The notes beneath the pieces were generated by a model. The model worked only from the letters and a program-made list of their open reading frames with translations, was not told the DNA's origin and ran no database searches. A stretch of DNA of 64,000 nt from assembly GCA_000310025.1 (NCBI GenBank), contig FN649740.1:5607369-5671368 (forward strand), given 5' to 3'. This DNA is from Ectocarpus siliculosus. Lineage: Eukaryota; Sar; Phaeophyceae; Ectocarpales; Ectocarpaceae. Made by a program: the position numbers and the translations under genes. Below are positions 53,501-62,513 of this stretch, piece after piece. Numbering within the stretch: the first letter of the stretch is position 1; the number at the start of each line of letters is the position of its first letter.

Positions 53501-55682
53501 TAGGGAACAACAGCGGGAGAGCGAATGCGTGGTGGCTATGCGCTTTCTGTCTCATGGCTCTCCCTTCCCCCCCCCTTCTGACTTGCTCACCCTTAGTGCC
53601 CCGCTCCGCTCCCCTCGGTTGGACGATGTCCTTGCGTTGGCGGCGAAAACCAGGCTGCACACGACCGATGAGAACGTCACCCTCCTCGTACATAAACCGG
53701 CGCCATCGCCGATCGGGCGCTCTGGCGGCAGGACCACTCGTCTACCGGATACTGGTGTGCCCCGTGTCTACGTGCCCATGTTGATGCGTCCGTGGGTCCT
53801 TCATGCCTGCCATACCGCCGCGTCCTTCCATCTTGGTGTTCATCGTACACAACGTCTGCTTGAGCGTTTCTACTGGTGGATTGGTCTGGATCGATCCGTA
53901 CGCTGGTGGCTTCGCGCGTGTTTGGTGTGTCAAGCTCGCAAGACTTCGCGTCAAACCGCTCGGTGGCCCGTCATCGCTATGCCATTGCCACAGGGGCCTG
54001 GTACGGTCGTAGGCGTCGACTTCTTCGGCCCCCTGCCCGTGACTGCCAAGGGCAACTCCTACATTCTATTGTTCACAGACCGTTTCAGCCGGAGAGCCGA
54101 CATGTTCGCGGTTACAGCGGCGGAATTTACGGCGAAAGGGACGGCTCACATCTTCGTCAACCAGTACATGACCAAGTGGGGATGTCCGACTACGTTATTG
54201 TCGGACAACGGACTGCATTTTTGCTCGAAGCTCTCCATGGCGATCTACGAGATGATGAAAATCAAGAAAGTCACCACCAGCTCCTACCACCCGCAAACCA
54301 ACGGCGGCACGGAACGCGTCAATCACACGATGGCTCAGATGCTTGCGGTAGTCGTCAACGAACAGCAAAACGATTGGGACATACATCTCCCGCACGTTGA
54401 ATTTGCCTACAACAATTCCGTGAACCAGTCGACTGGATTGGCGCCGAACGAGATCCATATCGGACGCATTCCGCGGCTTCCGCTTTCGGTCTTCGATCAT
54501 CCAACGGTAGGTGGTCATCAAAGCTTAGCCCGTGACCAACTCGAGTATTGCAACTTGGCTGTCGATCGTCAGCGCCGGGCCTACGACCTGGTCCGTGAGT
54601 ACAACGCCCTGAAGATCTCGCGAGTCGAACGCCGTAATTCATCCCTGCTGGACGCCATCCACAAGCTCCCGCAATTTACTGTTGGCGGGTGGGCTTGGGT
54701 CTACAACACGGCTGCTACAATTCGACAGGGTGTGCGGAACGACACGGATCACCAGGTGCTCAAGGCCAAATTCGCGCTTTCCTGGACGGGGCCTTACAAA
54801 GTTCTTGCGGTGGGTCCCGCGTCGGCCGACGCCACCCCAGATGGAAGCCCGTTGGCGCGTAAACTCCTCTACCTGGACCTGCCTTCTGATCTTTCCGGCC
54901 CAGCAGCTCGATGTCGCGTATCTGTCCTTCGTTGCAAGCCCTGTCGCAATCCGTACGAGAAGGACGACCTGCCCCAATCTCTACCCGCTGAGCTTTCGCG
55001 TTATGTCCTGCACTCTTTCGGCGATAAATGTCCACCGTTTCACGTCACCGCGGATGATGTGTCGGTGCCTGTCGGGCGCCTCGAGGTCGACTACATTTCG
55101 GGACACCAATTGGTGCGGGGCCGTAGCGGCGTTCTCGCTGTCCTGTACCAGACGCATTGGCTAGGCCTGACTACTCCTTCTTGGGAACGGGAGTCCGACC
55201 TCGATCAATTCCGTCGACACATCCTCTTGTACTGGTCTCGAGAGGTCTGCCAAAGCAAGCAGGGTAACCGCACGTATCGAGTGGCTCGGACACGCGCGGC
55301 ACAACGGGAGCTCGCCCGGAATCGTGGCGAACGCTATTTGCCTCCTGGGGCTGACCTTGTGCTTCACGCGACTTGGCTCCGTCGATTCAGCATTTCGCCC
55401 CTTCCAGTAGGAGCGCGGCTGTGGTACAAGGCCCGCGACGGATTATGGTGGACAGGACGTATTGGTGCTCATCAGGATGGCTCGTACATCGTTCGATTTC
55501 TGGATGACCCGGGTCCCAGCGTTCTCCCTCTGCCTGCGCACCTCTACTCCACCGCCTTGGACGCCGTCTGTGGATCGTGGTGTTTAGAAAAACATCGCTC
55601 GCGCCCTTTGGGCGACGCCCGGGATCGCACTCCTCCCATTACTGACTCCTTACCGTCGGCTGTTCCCCATATCTCTTCCTAG
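50406..55682 (+). CDS. pol: Pol: reverse transcriptase, RNase H, integrase, chromodomain-like and Tudor-like modules
   Basis: The frame is open from 50406; its first ATG is 50442. Residues count from there (1,746 in total). RT spans about 290-480 with SPWASPLVVIPKKDG, FDLNSAFHQI, MPQGANASP and catalytic YLDD at 448-451. RNase H spans about 595-720 (CSDAC, DLEAGG, YSDHKAL). A Ser/Pro-rich spacer runs to ~1,000. Integrase has an HHCC zinc region (HACH..FHLG..CLVC) and a D,D35E core: VDFFG Asp 1193, SDNG Asp 1255, GTERVN Glu 1291. WTGPYKV is the GPY/F motif. About 1,545-1,600 resembles a chromodomain (LYQTHWLGLTTPSWERESDL). About 1,655-1,705 resembles a Tudor fold (LWYKARDGLWWTGRI...YIVRFLDD). 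It copies and integrates the element. It is entered by +1 shift from the protease frame. Confidence 0.94.
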   Translation, partial: PLGQFVSPLIFFMELELPLRWRSGPALFQMPPWGTPCFLGRDSWMRFNSRVFTTLPHPGPDGRVMGELTLSPRFTAGACVYATHDDAPASSFHLKYAGSSGISLGPEPALVEVDLVRSSGMPALIGEYLVSFRPEVGALSSPDAFVSNGLQRIPLAGCAELEPGDVIGVSAAPLLRVPVETLKAAPSSTPTAPPSSTSPHRVNAVGPKSGTRRSPDPASAPPPPKPPPQELLDRFSEAQRSSFLRLWTRLPAHMHDIAFDLHNPGWTPEAIDRLADALVEYSDVFSTSKTDFGSCTVMPFTLSVPAGTKPVASRPYRINPLMQKKVDAVLDQYLAAGLIQHSTSPWASPLVVIPKKDGSVRITVNYKRLNALVDLDGQPLPRVDGILDSLYTGKVFSIFDLNSAFHQIVCDEDTVPLTAFCTPTQLFEWLRMPQGANASPSWFVNVINRVVHGLERVLAYLDDVICFDEEPLGHVLNMIEFFKRLRQYNLKLSPGKARVGATHANFLGHTISPAGVSPDGVKVRALTHMPPPTNVKQLRSLLGGLSYYRKFLQNLATKVRPLNSLLKQGVPFKYTPGMVKVVKTLLSELARPPILVFPDWAAVEDNSRPLRLCSDACIDGFGASLEQEQLDGSVRPIVYISRATLPAERNWTVLDLEAGGIVWAIKRLRGYLWSTKFVIYSDHKALESIGKVGEHNARVQRWLEFLSNFTYTLKYRKGSANGNADFLSRLPLPAQDTDTTGPDCIDGVDHAGVFLIRACGLNYHSSSTPEVGLGGLRPPCSAGVFSPPALQPSDFGDFRRHHPRLLDVRSDSPIDYQDSRRSSGVFVVSHVSTSPVPVSCLAPATSRGMSPAASLANRYVHVLSSLPERGPLISSRTRAKTTAASGGTVTGPTYFGRQPRATIVPRASSTARRPSRSRSTNKTIRTGTRPLPSSATSTSAFSSTASAPQVPSPASARAASSVLPSIQVSPGTSPRPMPPPEVTPRSATSPLVEAPRSPASSVGSLVSGLEPTDLDPSHLRACVQSFGTVDWAREQQRESECVVAMRFLSHGSPFPPPSDLLTLSAPLRSPRLDDVLALAAKTRLHTTDENVTLLVHKPAPSPIGRSGGRTTRLPDTGVPRVYVPMLMRPWVLHACHTAASFHLGVHRTQRLLERFYWWIGLDRSVRWWLRACLVCQARKTSRQTARWPVIAMPLPQGPGTVVGVDFFGPLPVTAKGNSYILLFTDRFSRRADMFAVTAAEFTAKGTAHIFVNQYMTKWGCPTTLLSDNGLHFCSKLSMAIYEMMKIKKVTTSSYHPQTNGGTERVNHTMAQMLAVVVNEQQNDWDIHLPHVEFAYNNSVNQSTGLAPNEIHIGRIPRLPLSVFDHPTVGGHQSLARDQLEYCNLAVDRQRRAYDLVREYNALKISRVERRNSSLLDAIHKLPQFTVGGWAWVYNTAATIRQGVRNDTDHQVLKAKFALSWTGPYKVLAVGPASADATPDGSPLARKLLYLDLPSDLSGPAARCRVSVLRCKPCRNPYEKDDLPQSLPAELSRYVLHSFGDKCPPFHVTADDVSVPVGRLEVDYISGHQLVRGRSGVLAVLYQTHWLGLTTPSWERESDLDQFRRHILLYWSREVCQSKQGNRTYRVARTRAAQRELARNRGERYLPPGADLVLHATWLRRFSISPLPVGARLWYKARDGLWWTGRIGAHQDGSYIVRFLDDPGPSVLPLPAHLYSTALDAVCGSWCLEKHRSRPLGDARDRTPPITDSLPSAVPHISS

Positions 55683-55721
55683 CGTCGCCGTTTTAGGTTC
55701 GAGCTGGTCTATCTTGGATTT

Positions 55722-55768
55722 TGTTTGTTTGTTTGTTCGTTTGTTTGTTTTTTTTTTTTTTTTTTTTC
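55722..55768 (+). repeat. (TTTG)n and poly-T tract
   Basis: TTTG/TTCG units run into about 23 T residues directly after the Pol stop. Confidence 0.9.
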
Positions 55769-55800
55769 TTTTCTTTTCCTTCTTGTTTTCTCCGAGTGGT

Positions 55801-55965
55801 TTGCCTCTGAACACTTGGAAAAAGAGTTCCCCAAGTTTCGTCGGTGTTATTTGCCTCTGAACACTTGGAAAAAGAGTTCCCCAAGTTTCGTCGGTGTTGT
55901 TTGCCTCTGAACACTTCAACAACGAGTTCCCCAAGTTTCGTCGGTATGTTCGCCTCTGACCAGGC
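55801..55965 (+). repeat. 50-bp tandem repeat in the element's 3' UTR
   Basis: Units start at 55801, 55851 and 55901 with TTGCCTCTGAACACTT and carry GAGTTCCCCAAGTTTCGTCG. A truncated fourth unit starts near 55951. The first two units are nearly identical and the third is diverged. Confidence 0.9.
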
Positions 55966-56967
55966 AAACCCCGCGTTTCTCGTGTTTCCCTGGGTTCGCC
56001 TTTCGCCAACTCATTTTTTTTAGCTCCACCGTATCGCCGAAGTGTCATCTAGGCTTGTTACTTCGGGCTTCCATCCCGTGGCGTCGTCTTCTCCCGTGGA
56101 CATTCGTCGTCGTCCACACTTCGTTCCACTTCGTCTCCGTCATCGCTACCTGCCGGCGACGCCTTCATCATCGTCGAGCCCTTGAGTCGTTGTGTTGTTG
56201 TGTGTATCTCTGCGATTTTTCTGTGTTATCTGAGTCTTCCTGTGTTGTGCTTTGCCCGCGCGCCAGGGAAAGTTCGCCAGATCGCTTCTCAGACGTTGAT
56301 CATTCATGCTTTGCATTCTTGGTTTTCATCAGGTCTTGCCGTGGCCGCCTCTCTATACGGTTTGAGTTCTCTGACACTCTGGAAATTGTTGTCAGTGTGT
56401 TCGCCTGTCATTCATTTCTCCTGCTCTTCTTTGACGCTTTCCTAGATTGGTTGCGTTGATATCTTCCCCTTTACGTCGCGTCCAGTATCAAAGGCCGTAT
56501 TCGTTCGGAAATTTTGCTTGGGTTTTGAGTTTTGTTGCAGCATTTTGGGGCTCTCTCGGGTAGTCGCCCTCATTCCTCCCATTGTTACACGCGCGGGTGC
56601 GCGTAAACGAGTGGTGTGTGGCGTTTAGGTTTTGACTTTATTTCTCTTGCCGTCGTCTGTTGCGGATAGCGTGCTGTGCAGCACTACATATTTTTCTTGG
56701 CCTTATCCCTTCATTGATAGGAGCGTTGTCATTGAGATGTCGATGTGTCGTCTCGTGGCCGTTCGCATCCATCTTTCGTCTCAATGATGGTGTGGGGGTT
56801 GATTCGGGATGTTTCTACAACTCACCCTCCTTTTTGGATGTTTTGTGAAGAGTCATATCTTCGATTCATGAGCATCAATCGTCAGCTAAAATCTTCGTTG
56901 TAGCTTTTAGGAGTTGAGCATTGATTTGAGTATAGAATCTGCATATATGATATTCAGGGTGGGCTAG

Positions 56968-57264
56968 TGTTAAGGAGTGTGGCTGCTAGCTTAAATAGGG
57001 TACATCTTATTGTTGATAGGATGTGGGTCGGTCTCAGGAGGTATACCCTTCAGACACCTACTCTCTTAGGATTTTGTCTAGTCTGCGTACCCCCCTGAGG
57101 TGAAGTTGGATCCCCACTTCACCTCAGACCCTTGCTGATCGTCTCTCAGCAATAACAAGCAACTTTCTCATCTCTACGTGATCGTGGACAAGCGTGTCAA
57201 CGACAGAACCTACCTTCATCTATCTCTAGGAGCAAGCTACCACCCACGGCTTCCCCTCCTTTAA
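56968..57264 (+). repeat. 3' LTR
   Basis: 297 bases identical by eye to the 5' LTR, followed directly by the ACAAT target duplication. It is expected to supply the transcript's polyadenylation region. Confidence 0.95.
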
Positions 57265-57593
57265 ACAATCAATTAGAAAAATCTCGGTGTTTCACAGTAT
57301 GTGGGATATCTCACGAAATTTTGTTTGTCTGAAATATCCGAAAGATGCACCATCCGCGGAATTTCGAGAGGAATCGTGTGCCGCACTATATATATATATT
57401 TAAATATCGTGAAGTTGGTTCTCGCTCAAGAAGTTAATTAAGCTAAATGCCCTTGCTTCCAGAATCGATTTATGGGGCATGAATTCATTCATTCATTCGT
57501 CGTTTCTTGATATATATTTCGGCAAATTTTGAGTGTACCGGGGACAGAGGTCTTTTAGGAGTTACATTAGGCGGGCGAAGCCCGCCAATTAAT

Positions 57594-58440
57594 TAGTGTT
57601 GGATATCGATTCAATAATAATATAGATTCGATACGATATCGCCCGTCCGTGAAGTGTTCGATATCGATCGATATCGATATCGATATTATTATTAGCGAGC
57701 TAGGCGAGTCGGCGAGCACAGACAGTGAGCTGACGCGCGAAGGCGCGGAAACTCGCTGTGCGAGCCCAAGCGCCACCCCCCGGCTGGTGAGGGGGCCCCG
57801 CTGGAGGCGCCGCTGGAGGCAAAAAAATTGGAGCAATTTGCAAGTTCTCGCTTCATTTCCCATCAAAATTACCCGCAAATATGCCTCCGAAACATACATG
57901 CCGTCAGTGTACAGCCAGCTGCTTGAAAAAACAATATGTAGACTATGTGTGACTGGGTAAATAGTCTATCTACATCTACACCGAGAAATGAAAATCATAT
58001 TTATTTATCAGTTGATTATTCTACACTGCTGCTCAAGAAAGCTCAGCGGTATCGCACGCCGCAACACAGAAAGCAAGCTTGCTTGTCGCAGAAAAGCAAA
58101 GCTCTCACAACAATGGGAGATAAATGACACAATAATGAGAGATAAAGAATAAATGGATAGTAGTAGCTGCAGCTACATCGATCGTTGAATGCGCGCATTT
58201 CACTGCGTGCGCACACAGTGCGGCTGCTGTGTGCTGTGTGGTGTGCATGCAGCTGTGGGGGTTCCGTGTGGAACGTCAGGGGTTCCGTGGAGTATTTATC
58301 GATTTAATTTATCGTATCGATATCGAAATATCGAAATATGGAAAAGTTCAAATGTTTTCGATATATATCCGATATCGATACGTCGTACGATAAATCGATA
58401 CGATATTATATCGAAAAAATCGATACGATATCCAACACTA
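57594..58440. mobile_element. hAT-like non-autonomous DNA transposon
   Basis: Ends are TAGTGTTGGATATCG at the left and its inverse CGATATCCAACACTA at the right. They are flanked by an 8-bp direct repeat CCGCCAAT (57582-57589 and 58441-58448), the duplication length of hAT elements. Four extra bases (TAAT) lie between the left duplication and the terminal repeat. Both ends are full of ATCGATATCGAT palindromes. There is no transposase frame, so it is probably mobilised in trans. Confidence 0.7.
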
Positions 58441-58449
58441 CCGCCAATA

Positions 58450-59083
58450 CACGGTGAAACCCCGTTCATCTGCGGGCCACACGCTTTACACTGGAGACCC
58501 CGGCGCACATTCTCACACCTCACACACGATGATGATGATGATGATGGTTTAACCACTCGGAAAGAAGATGTTTTACAATAGGATGGACTTGAGAAGGACG
58601 GACTGTGAAGCTGTAGTTAGTTGTATACTGCACTGCGTTTGTTTGCTCCTTGCTGCTGCTGCTCTTGGTTGACCCAGGACTCCGAAAAATCCCCACAGGT
58701 ACTGTACGAACAAACTCCTCCTTTCTTTGTGTGTGGTCGAAGATGGACTGCGTTATGTACAAGTGTTACGGTTACGTAGTTCACGGTACAGGGAGTTGCA
58801 CCCTTCGGGATTAGCGTTGTTCCCATAGGGTGGTGTTGACAGTTCTGTACAAGTGCGGAACCCCTTGTCTCGTGCTGCCGCACGAAGCCCACTTACTTAC
58901 TCCTCCTCTGTCTGTTAGGCATTCCAGTGCTCAGCAATAATCAAAGTGCATACCGTATCCACGACTGGAGACCTTCTCCACGCTCCACAAGCCTCCTTCT
59001 AGGTTTTCTCTACCGCTGTTCAAGCGCGCATCTTCGAACTCGGTACTGATCGAGAGGCTGCTACCATCAGGGTAGGTCTTAGC
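58450..59083. other. Non-coding spacer
   Basis: It contains an (ATG)n run near 58528-58547. No gene is supported. Confidence 0.4.
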
Positions 59084-59935
59084 GAAGGAATCGGTTCTCG
59101 ATTTCACTTCCCGATTTGATCATAAGACCACAAGATCCAAAGAACTCTCTTGTTGATTGGCTAAAAGTTCTGGAACCCGTGGAATCTTTAGGACTTATAA
59201 TCGGACCCCCCCTCTCCAAATCGGGAATCAAAATATCACAATAAAGGTAAAATGATTTAATCGGATCCCGATTTGGGTGAAACGGAACCAACTTCGAACA
59301 TTAGCGGTCCAGTCGACGGCAAGTGACGCACTGACGCAAAGAAAGTAGTGCCGTGGCAAAGCGCCACACCAAGCCGCGACACCAATCCAGCACGGAGTGC
59401 GCACAGGCACACCCACGGTGGGGCACCTTGTTGCGCAAGAAGAGCAGTAGAGGAAGAATGTCCTATTCGCAAGGCGGGGGGCGTGACCAGGAGCATCACC
59501 AGCATCTGGTCCCGAAAAAAAACGTGTGTGGGATGTATGTGTTGGTCTGTGGGGCAATCTCCCGTCGTTTGTCGAACTTCAAATGCACAGACGAATTGGC
59601 GGCTTTTCGTCGGACGAGGGTCGATTCAAAGTGTCATATACATGCATAGACATCGTGTCAGTACCACACCGAGGCCATGTACGCGTTTGGTGTGTGCTTC
59701 TCGGGAGCGATAGCTCCCCATCTGGTGGTGTGGCCACGTCATAACAGTACGTCACAACAGCAATCTGGCAGTTGGCAAGCGGCGGACCTCTCGGGTTGTT
59801 CGTGGTGGACTGCAGAGATTCGTTTCCATTTGGCAGATCTCCCGTTAAGACACACAGGCCATTTCTGTCCGGATTTGGGTAGATCCGACTCTTGTATTCT
59901 TATAATCAAATTCGAAATCGAGAACCGATTCCTTC
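59084..59935. mobile_element. Inverted-repeat element, probable MITE
   Basis: A perfect 22-bp terminal inverted repeat starts GAAGGAATCGGTTCTCGATT at 59084 and ends with its complement at 59935. Weaker inverted similarity continues inward for about 40 bases, and further copies of the ATCGG..CCCGATT motif occur near 59,215-59,275. No transposase is seen and no target duplication is clear. Confidence 0.6.
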
Positions 59936-60389
59936 ATCAGGTCGGTAGCTTTTGGTAATCATTTTCTGGAAAGAAAGCGTGAGTGACTTCCTTCCTACTA
60001 TACACACAAATATGGACTTGTGGCCACGAATGGCCACAAGCCTATGCCTAGAGAGACCCGCTCAAGTCACGAGATCCACCCCAAATCAGGGCCTCTCTTT
60101 CCGTCGCACAACAAGCCCAACATGCAACCATGCACAACATACTGCTGCTGCCTTAACCTGTCGCCGCCCTTCCACATCCACCTGTCCATGACACATGCTG
60201 CCAAGTGATGCGACAACATCTGGGAACAACACGGACACAGACAGGGAGTACTCCCCCTACCCGTCAAAATTGCTTACAAGTTTGAACAACCTCTCATTGA
60301 TTCCTCCCATGCCAAATACAAATAAAATGATGTTCATGTATGTATGTACATACTACTACAGTATAGCGTGCAGCATGAAATGATAAACT

Positions 60390-61165
60390 TCTGTCTTTAC
60401 TTGTTGTGGTCCGCGCTGCCTACAAATGGGCGAGGTAGCCATACCTTCTGCCTACACACGGGCGAGAGAGGTAACCACTGAACTTTTGCAAACTCCGAAG
60501 GATACAGATTATTATACGTGGAAGGTTGTGTTGTACAACCTGGTGTTTTGTCAGAACGGTTAGAAAAGATCAAAGGGGGCACCGTAGGTAAGAGATAATT
60601 GATAGATAGGTAGGCATGTGTAACGGGAAGAAAAGAAAAAGAAAGAGATACCTTGCTCAGGGCGTATATTACGCCCTCACAACAGAAGAAACATCTGAAC
60701 GAAAGAAGAGCAAGACAACAAACAAACAAGAGGAGGAGGAGGAGTAGAAGAGAGACAGAGGAGGAAGAAGAAGGAAGCGAGCGTACGGAAGGGAGGAGAC
60801 AGACAGACAGAGAAAGAGAGCAAGAAAGAGCATCGTCGGTTCGTTTTTTTTTGCAAACTCCGAATGAATACAGATTATACTCACTGCATTTAGCACACAC
60901 CCACATGTCGGTGATGAAACCTCAACCACACGCCTCTATCGGCGACCACACGTCAGGAGGCAATCAATGATGAGAGAATGTTCTCCCGTGCCCTTTGCAC
61001 ATTAAACGACATGAAATTACACAAAATGGTGAGAAAACGGTGAGACCACTCCTTCCCGTGTGTCCACACATACTCCGAAATGTGTCCGCACATATACTCC
61101 GCGTACATATATGCGTACCACACTGAAAATACATTGCTAATCTGTCTCTGACTCTTTTCAATGAT
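60390..61165. repeat. Dispersed repeat, copy B
   Basis: The same family as 39,040-39,700, in the same orientation. It is interrupted at about 60,480-60,890 by extra sequence flanked by a direct repeat (TTTGCAAACTCCGAA then ATACAGATTAT, at 60485 and 60851), which looks like a nested insertion. No coding content is recognised. Confidence 0.7.
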
Positions 61166-61186
61166 TGTTGTTGTTGTTGTTGTTGT
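61163..61186 (+). repeat. (TTG)n microsatellite
   Basis: Six to seven TTG units adjoining the end of repeat copy B. Confidence 0.85.
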
Positions 61187-61379
61187 CTTCACATTAAAAA
61201 CCGTTCCGATCTCTTGTACCCAGTACCTTCGTATGGCCGTACTGATTCAACACTCGACGCGGTCGATTCCCGCGGTCATGATAGAACTTGCCGTAGCGCG
61301 ACACGCAGGGACGGTTGATGTGGTGGGCGCTGTGCTGCTGCTGTCCTTCCCACACCGCGTAGTATCATTCATTGCGGAT

Positions 61380-62150
61380 ATTCATTGTCCACCCCGGATC
61401 CGATACCTGCTGAGGTGGCGGCAGCGGCCGAAACCAGCCCCCCGAGCTCAGCAGCAGGGCACCGTTGCCCGATGGGCTCTCTCCAAAGTTTTTTTTGTCC
61501 GCCACCATTGTTGTTCAGCTCGCCAGCGGAAGCGCTGTTAGGTGCCGATGATCGTCTGGCGGTATACTGCAGGCCGGAGTGGTGCGTGTCGGTCGTTGCA
61601 AGAAGGTGTCCGCATAATTATTTCATCGTGAAAATGGAAGATCAATCTCGATCCAAGACATTTAAAGCTGCGATAGACTACAACAAACATGTGTGTACAA
61701 ATATGGATCATCTCCGACTCTGTGACTCTCCTCTCCGCCAACCCGAGATCATCAGAAAAACATCACTGGACACAAGTAAAAATGGACAACCGCAACGTGA
61801 GTTGTTGGCCGTCTTGAGCTAGTGGAATCGCCAACATGTCTGTTTTGATGCGCGATCGGATGCTCTACAGACGGCAGCAGCGTATAGTGCGTGTGTTTTC
61901 CTCATCATTTGCTGCCCACCCTGTCCTGTTTCGTGCGTGAAACGTTCGAACAGAACAACAGGTGTCAGGACACCTGTTATCAGAACATTCTGACTTCGGC
62001 CTGTTTTTTTCAGGGGAAGAAGCTGGCAGCATACAACAACACACCACCCAAACAGGCAATAAAAATCGGCTTCAACCCACAGCCGACCTCACACCGCCCA
62101 TCGAAGAGGGGGATCTCGTGCAGGCCGCGGTGTCCTGCCTCAAACAATCG
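61380..62150 (+). CDS. Possible exons of an unknown gene
   Basis: Two stretches look spliced and coding. About 61380-61540 reads TPDPIPAEVAAAAETSPPSS and ends near a TTAG|GTGCCG donor. A cleaner exon runs 62012-62150, with a T-rich acceptor (TTTTTTTCAG) and a CAG|GTATGC donor, reading EEAGSIQQHTTQTG and then TPPIEEGDLVQAAVSCLKQS. I recognise no domain. The gene's start, end and joins are unknown, and the Tc1/mariner-type element just downstream may interrupt it. Confidence 0.35.
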
Positions 62151-62513
62151 CAGGTATGCAAAAGTGGGAAAGAGTTAGCTCATGGGGGGAAGTTACAGAC
62201 AATCTGCTGAACTCTGCACTTGCTTTTTTTGGGTACACGCGTGGACACATGGTGCGGGCAGGAGTTGTGTCGAAAAACGGAAGCAGATCATCTGAAGTTG
62301 AGCCGGGGCGGGTGTACTTCTGCTGCGTGTGAATATCCCAGAGTCCATGCGTAAGTCATGAACTCATGAACTCGAACGTCCGCAGCGTGTACGCGATGAG
62401 TCTTCTCGGTTGGCAGCACCGGCACCTAGAAACACCTGATGACCTGCCAACAAGTGCACAACTTTTTTTTCTTTTTTTTTTGTCTTCACTTCAAATCAGG
62501 GCTCACAGCACTA
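62151..62513. other. Spacer or intron before the Tigger-like element
   Basis: It contains a T-rich tract near 62463-62483. No other feature is seen. Confidence 0.4.

Larger units (their letters stand above)
55683..56967 (+). other. Long 3' untranslated region of the retrotransposon
   Basis: 1.3 kb between the Pol stop and the 3' LTR, with a TTTG/poly-T run, the 50-bp repeats and short T-rich frames without protein-like content. The last bases before the LTR (CAGGGTGGGCTAG) are only a weak polypurine tract. Confidence 0.75.
43266..57264 (+). mobile_element. Complete 14-kb Ty3/Gypsy chromovirus-like LTR retrotransposon with NADAR domain
   Basis: The element has 297-bp LTRs at both ends that look identical, and 5-bp target duplications ACAAT (43261-43265 and 57265-57269), so the insertion is recent. 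Gene order is Gag (43729-47817 and 47738-48550), a linker with a NADAR domain, protease, reverse transcriptase, RNase H, integrase, GPY/F, chromodomain-like and Tudor-like modules. RT before integrase places it in Ty3/Gypsy, and the GPY/F plus chromodomain points to the chromovirus side. The internal region of 13.4 kb is far longer than the usual 4-6 kb because of the enlarged Gag, the NADAR-bearing linker and a long Pol spacer. The polyprotein is broken into frames by two +1 changes and one UGA. Confidence 0.95.

Noticed and set aside
56055-56459. 134-codon frame in the element's 3' region as an env or accessory gene
   Set aside because: It is T-rich, with Phe/Cys/Ser-heavy chance composition. 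No signal peptide, membrane pattern or motif supports an envelope-type protein.
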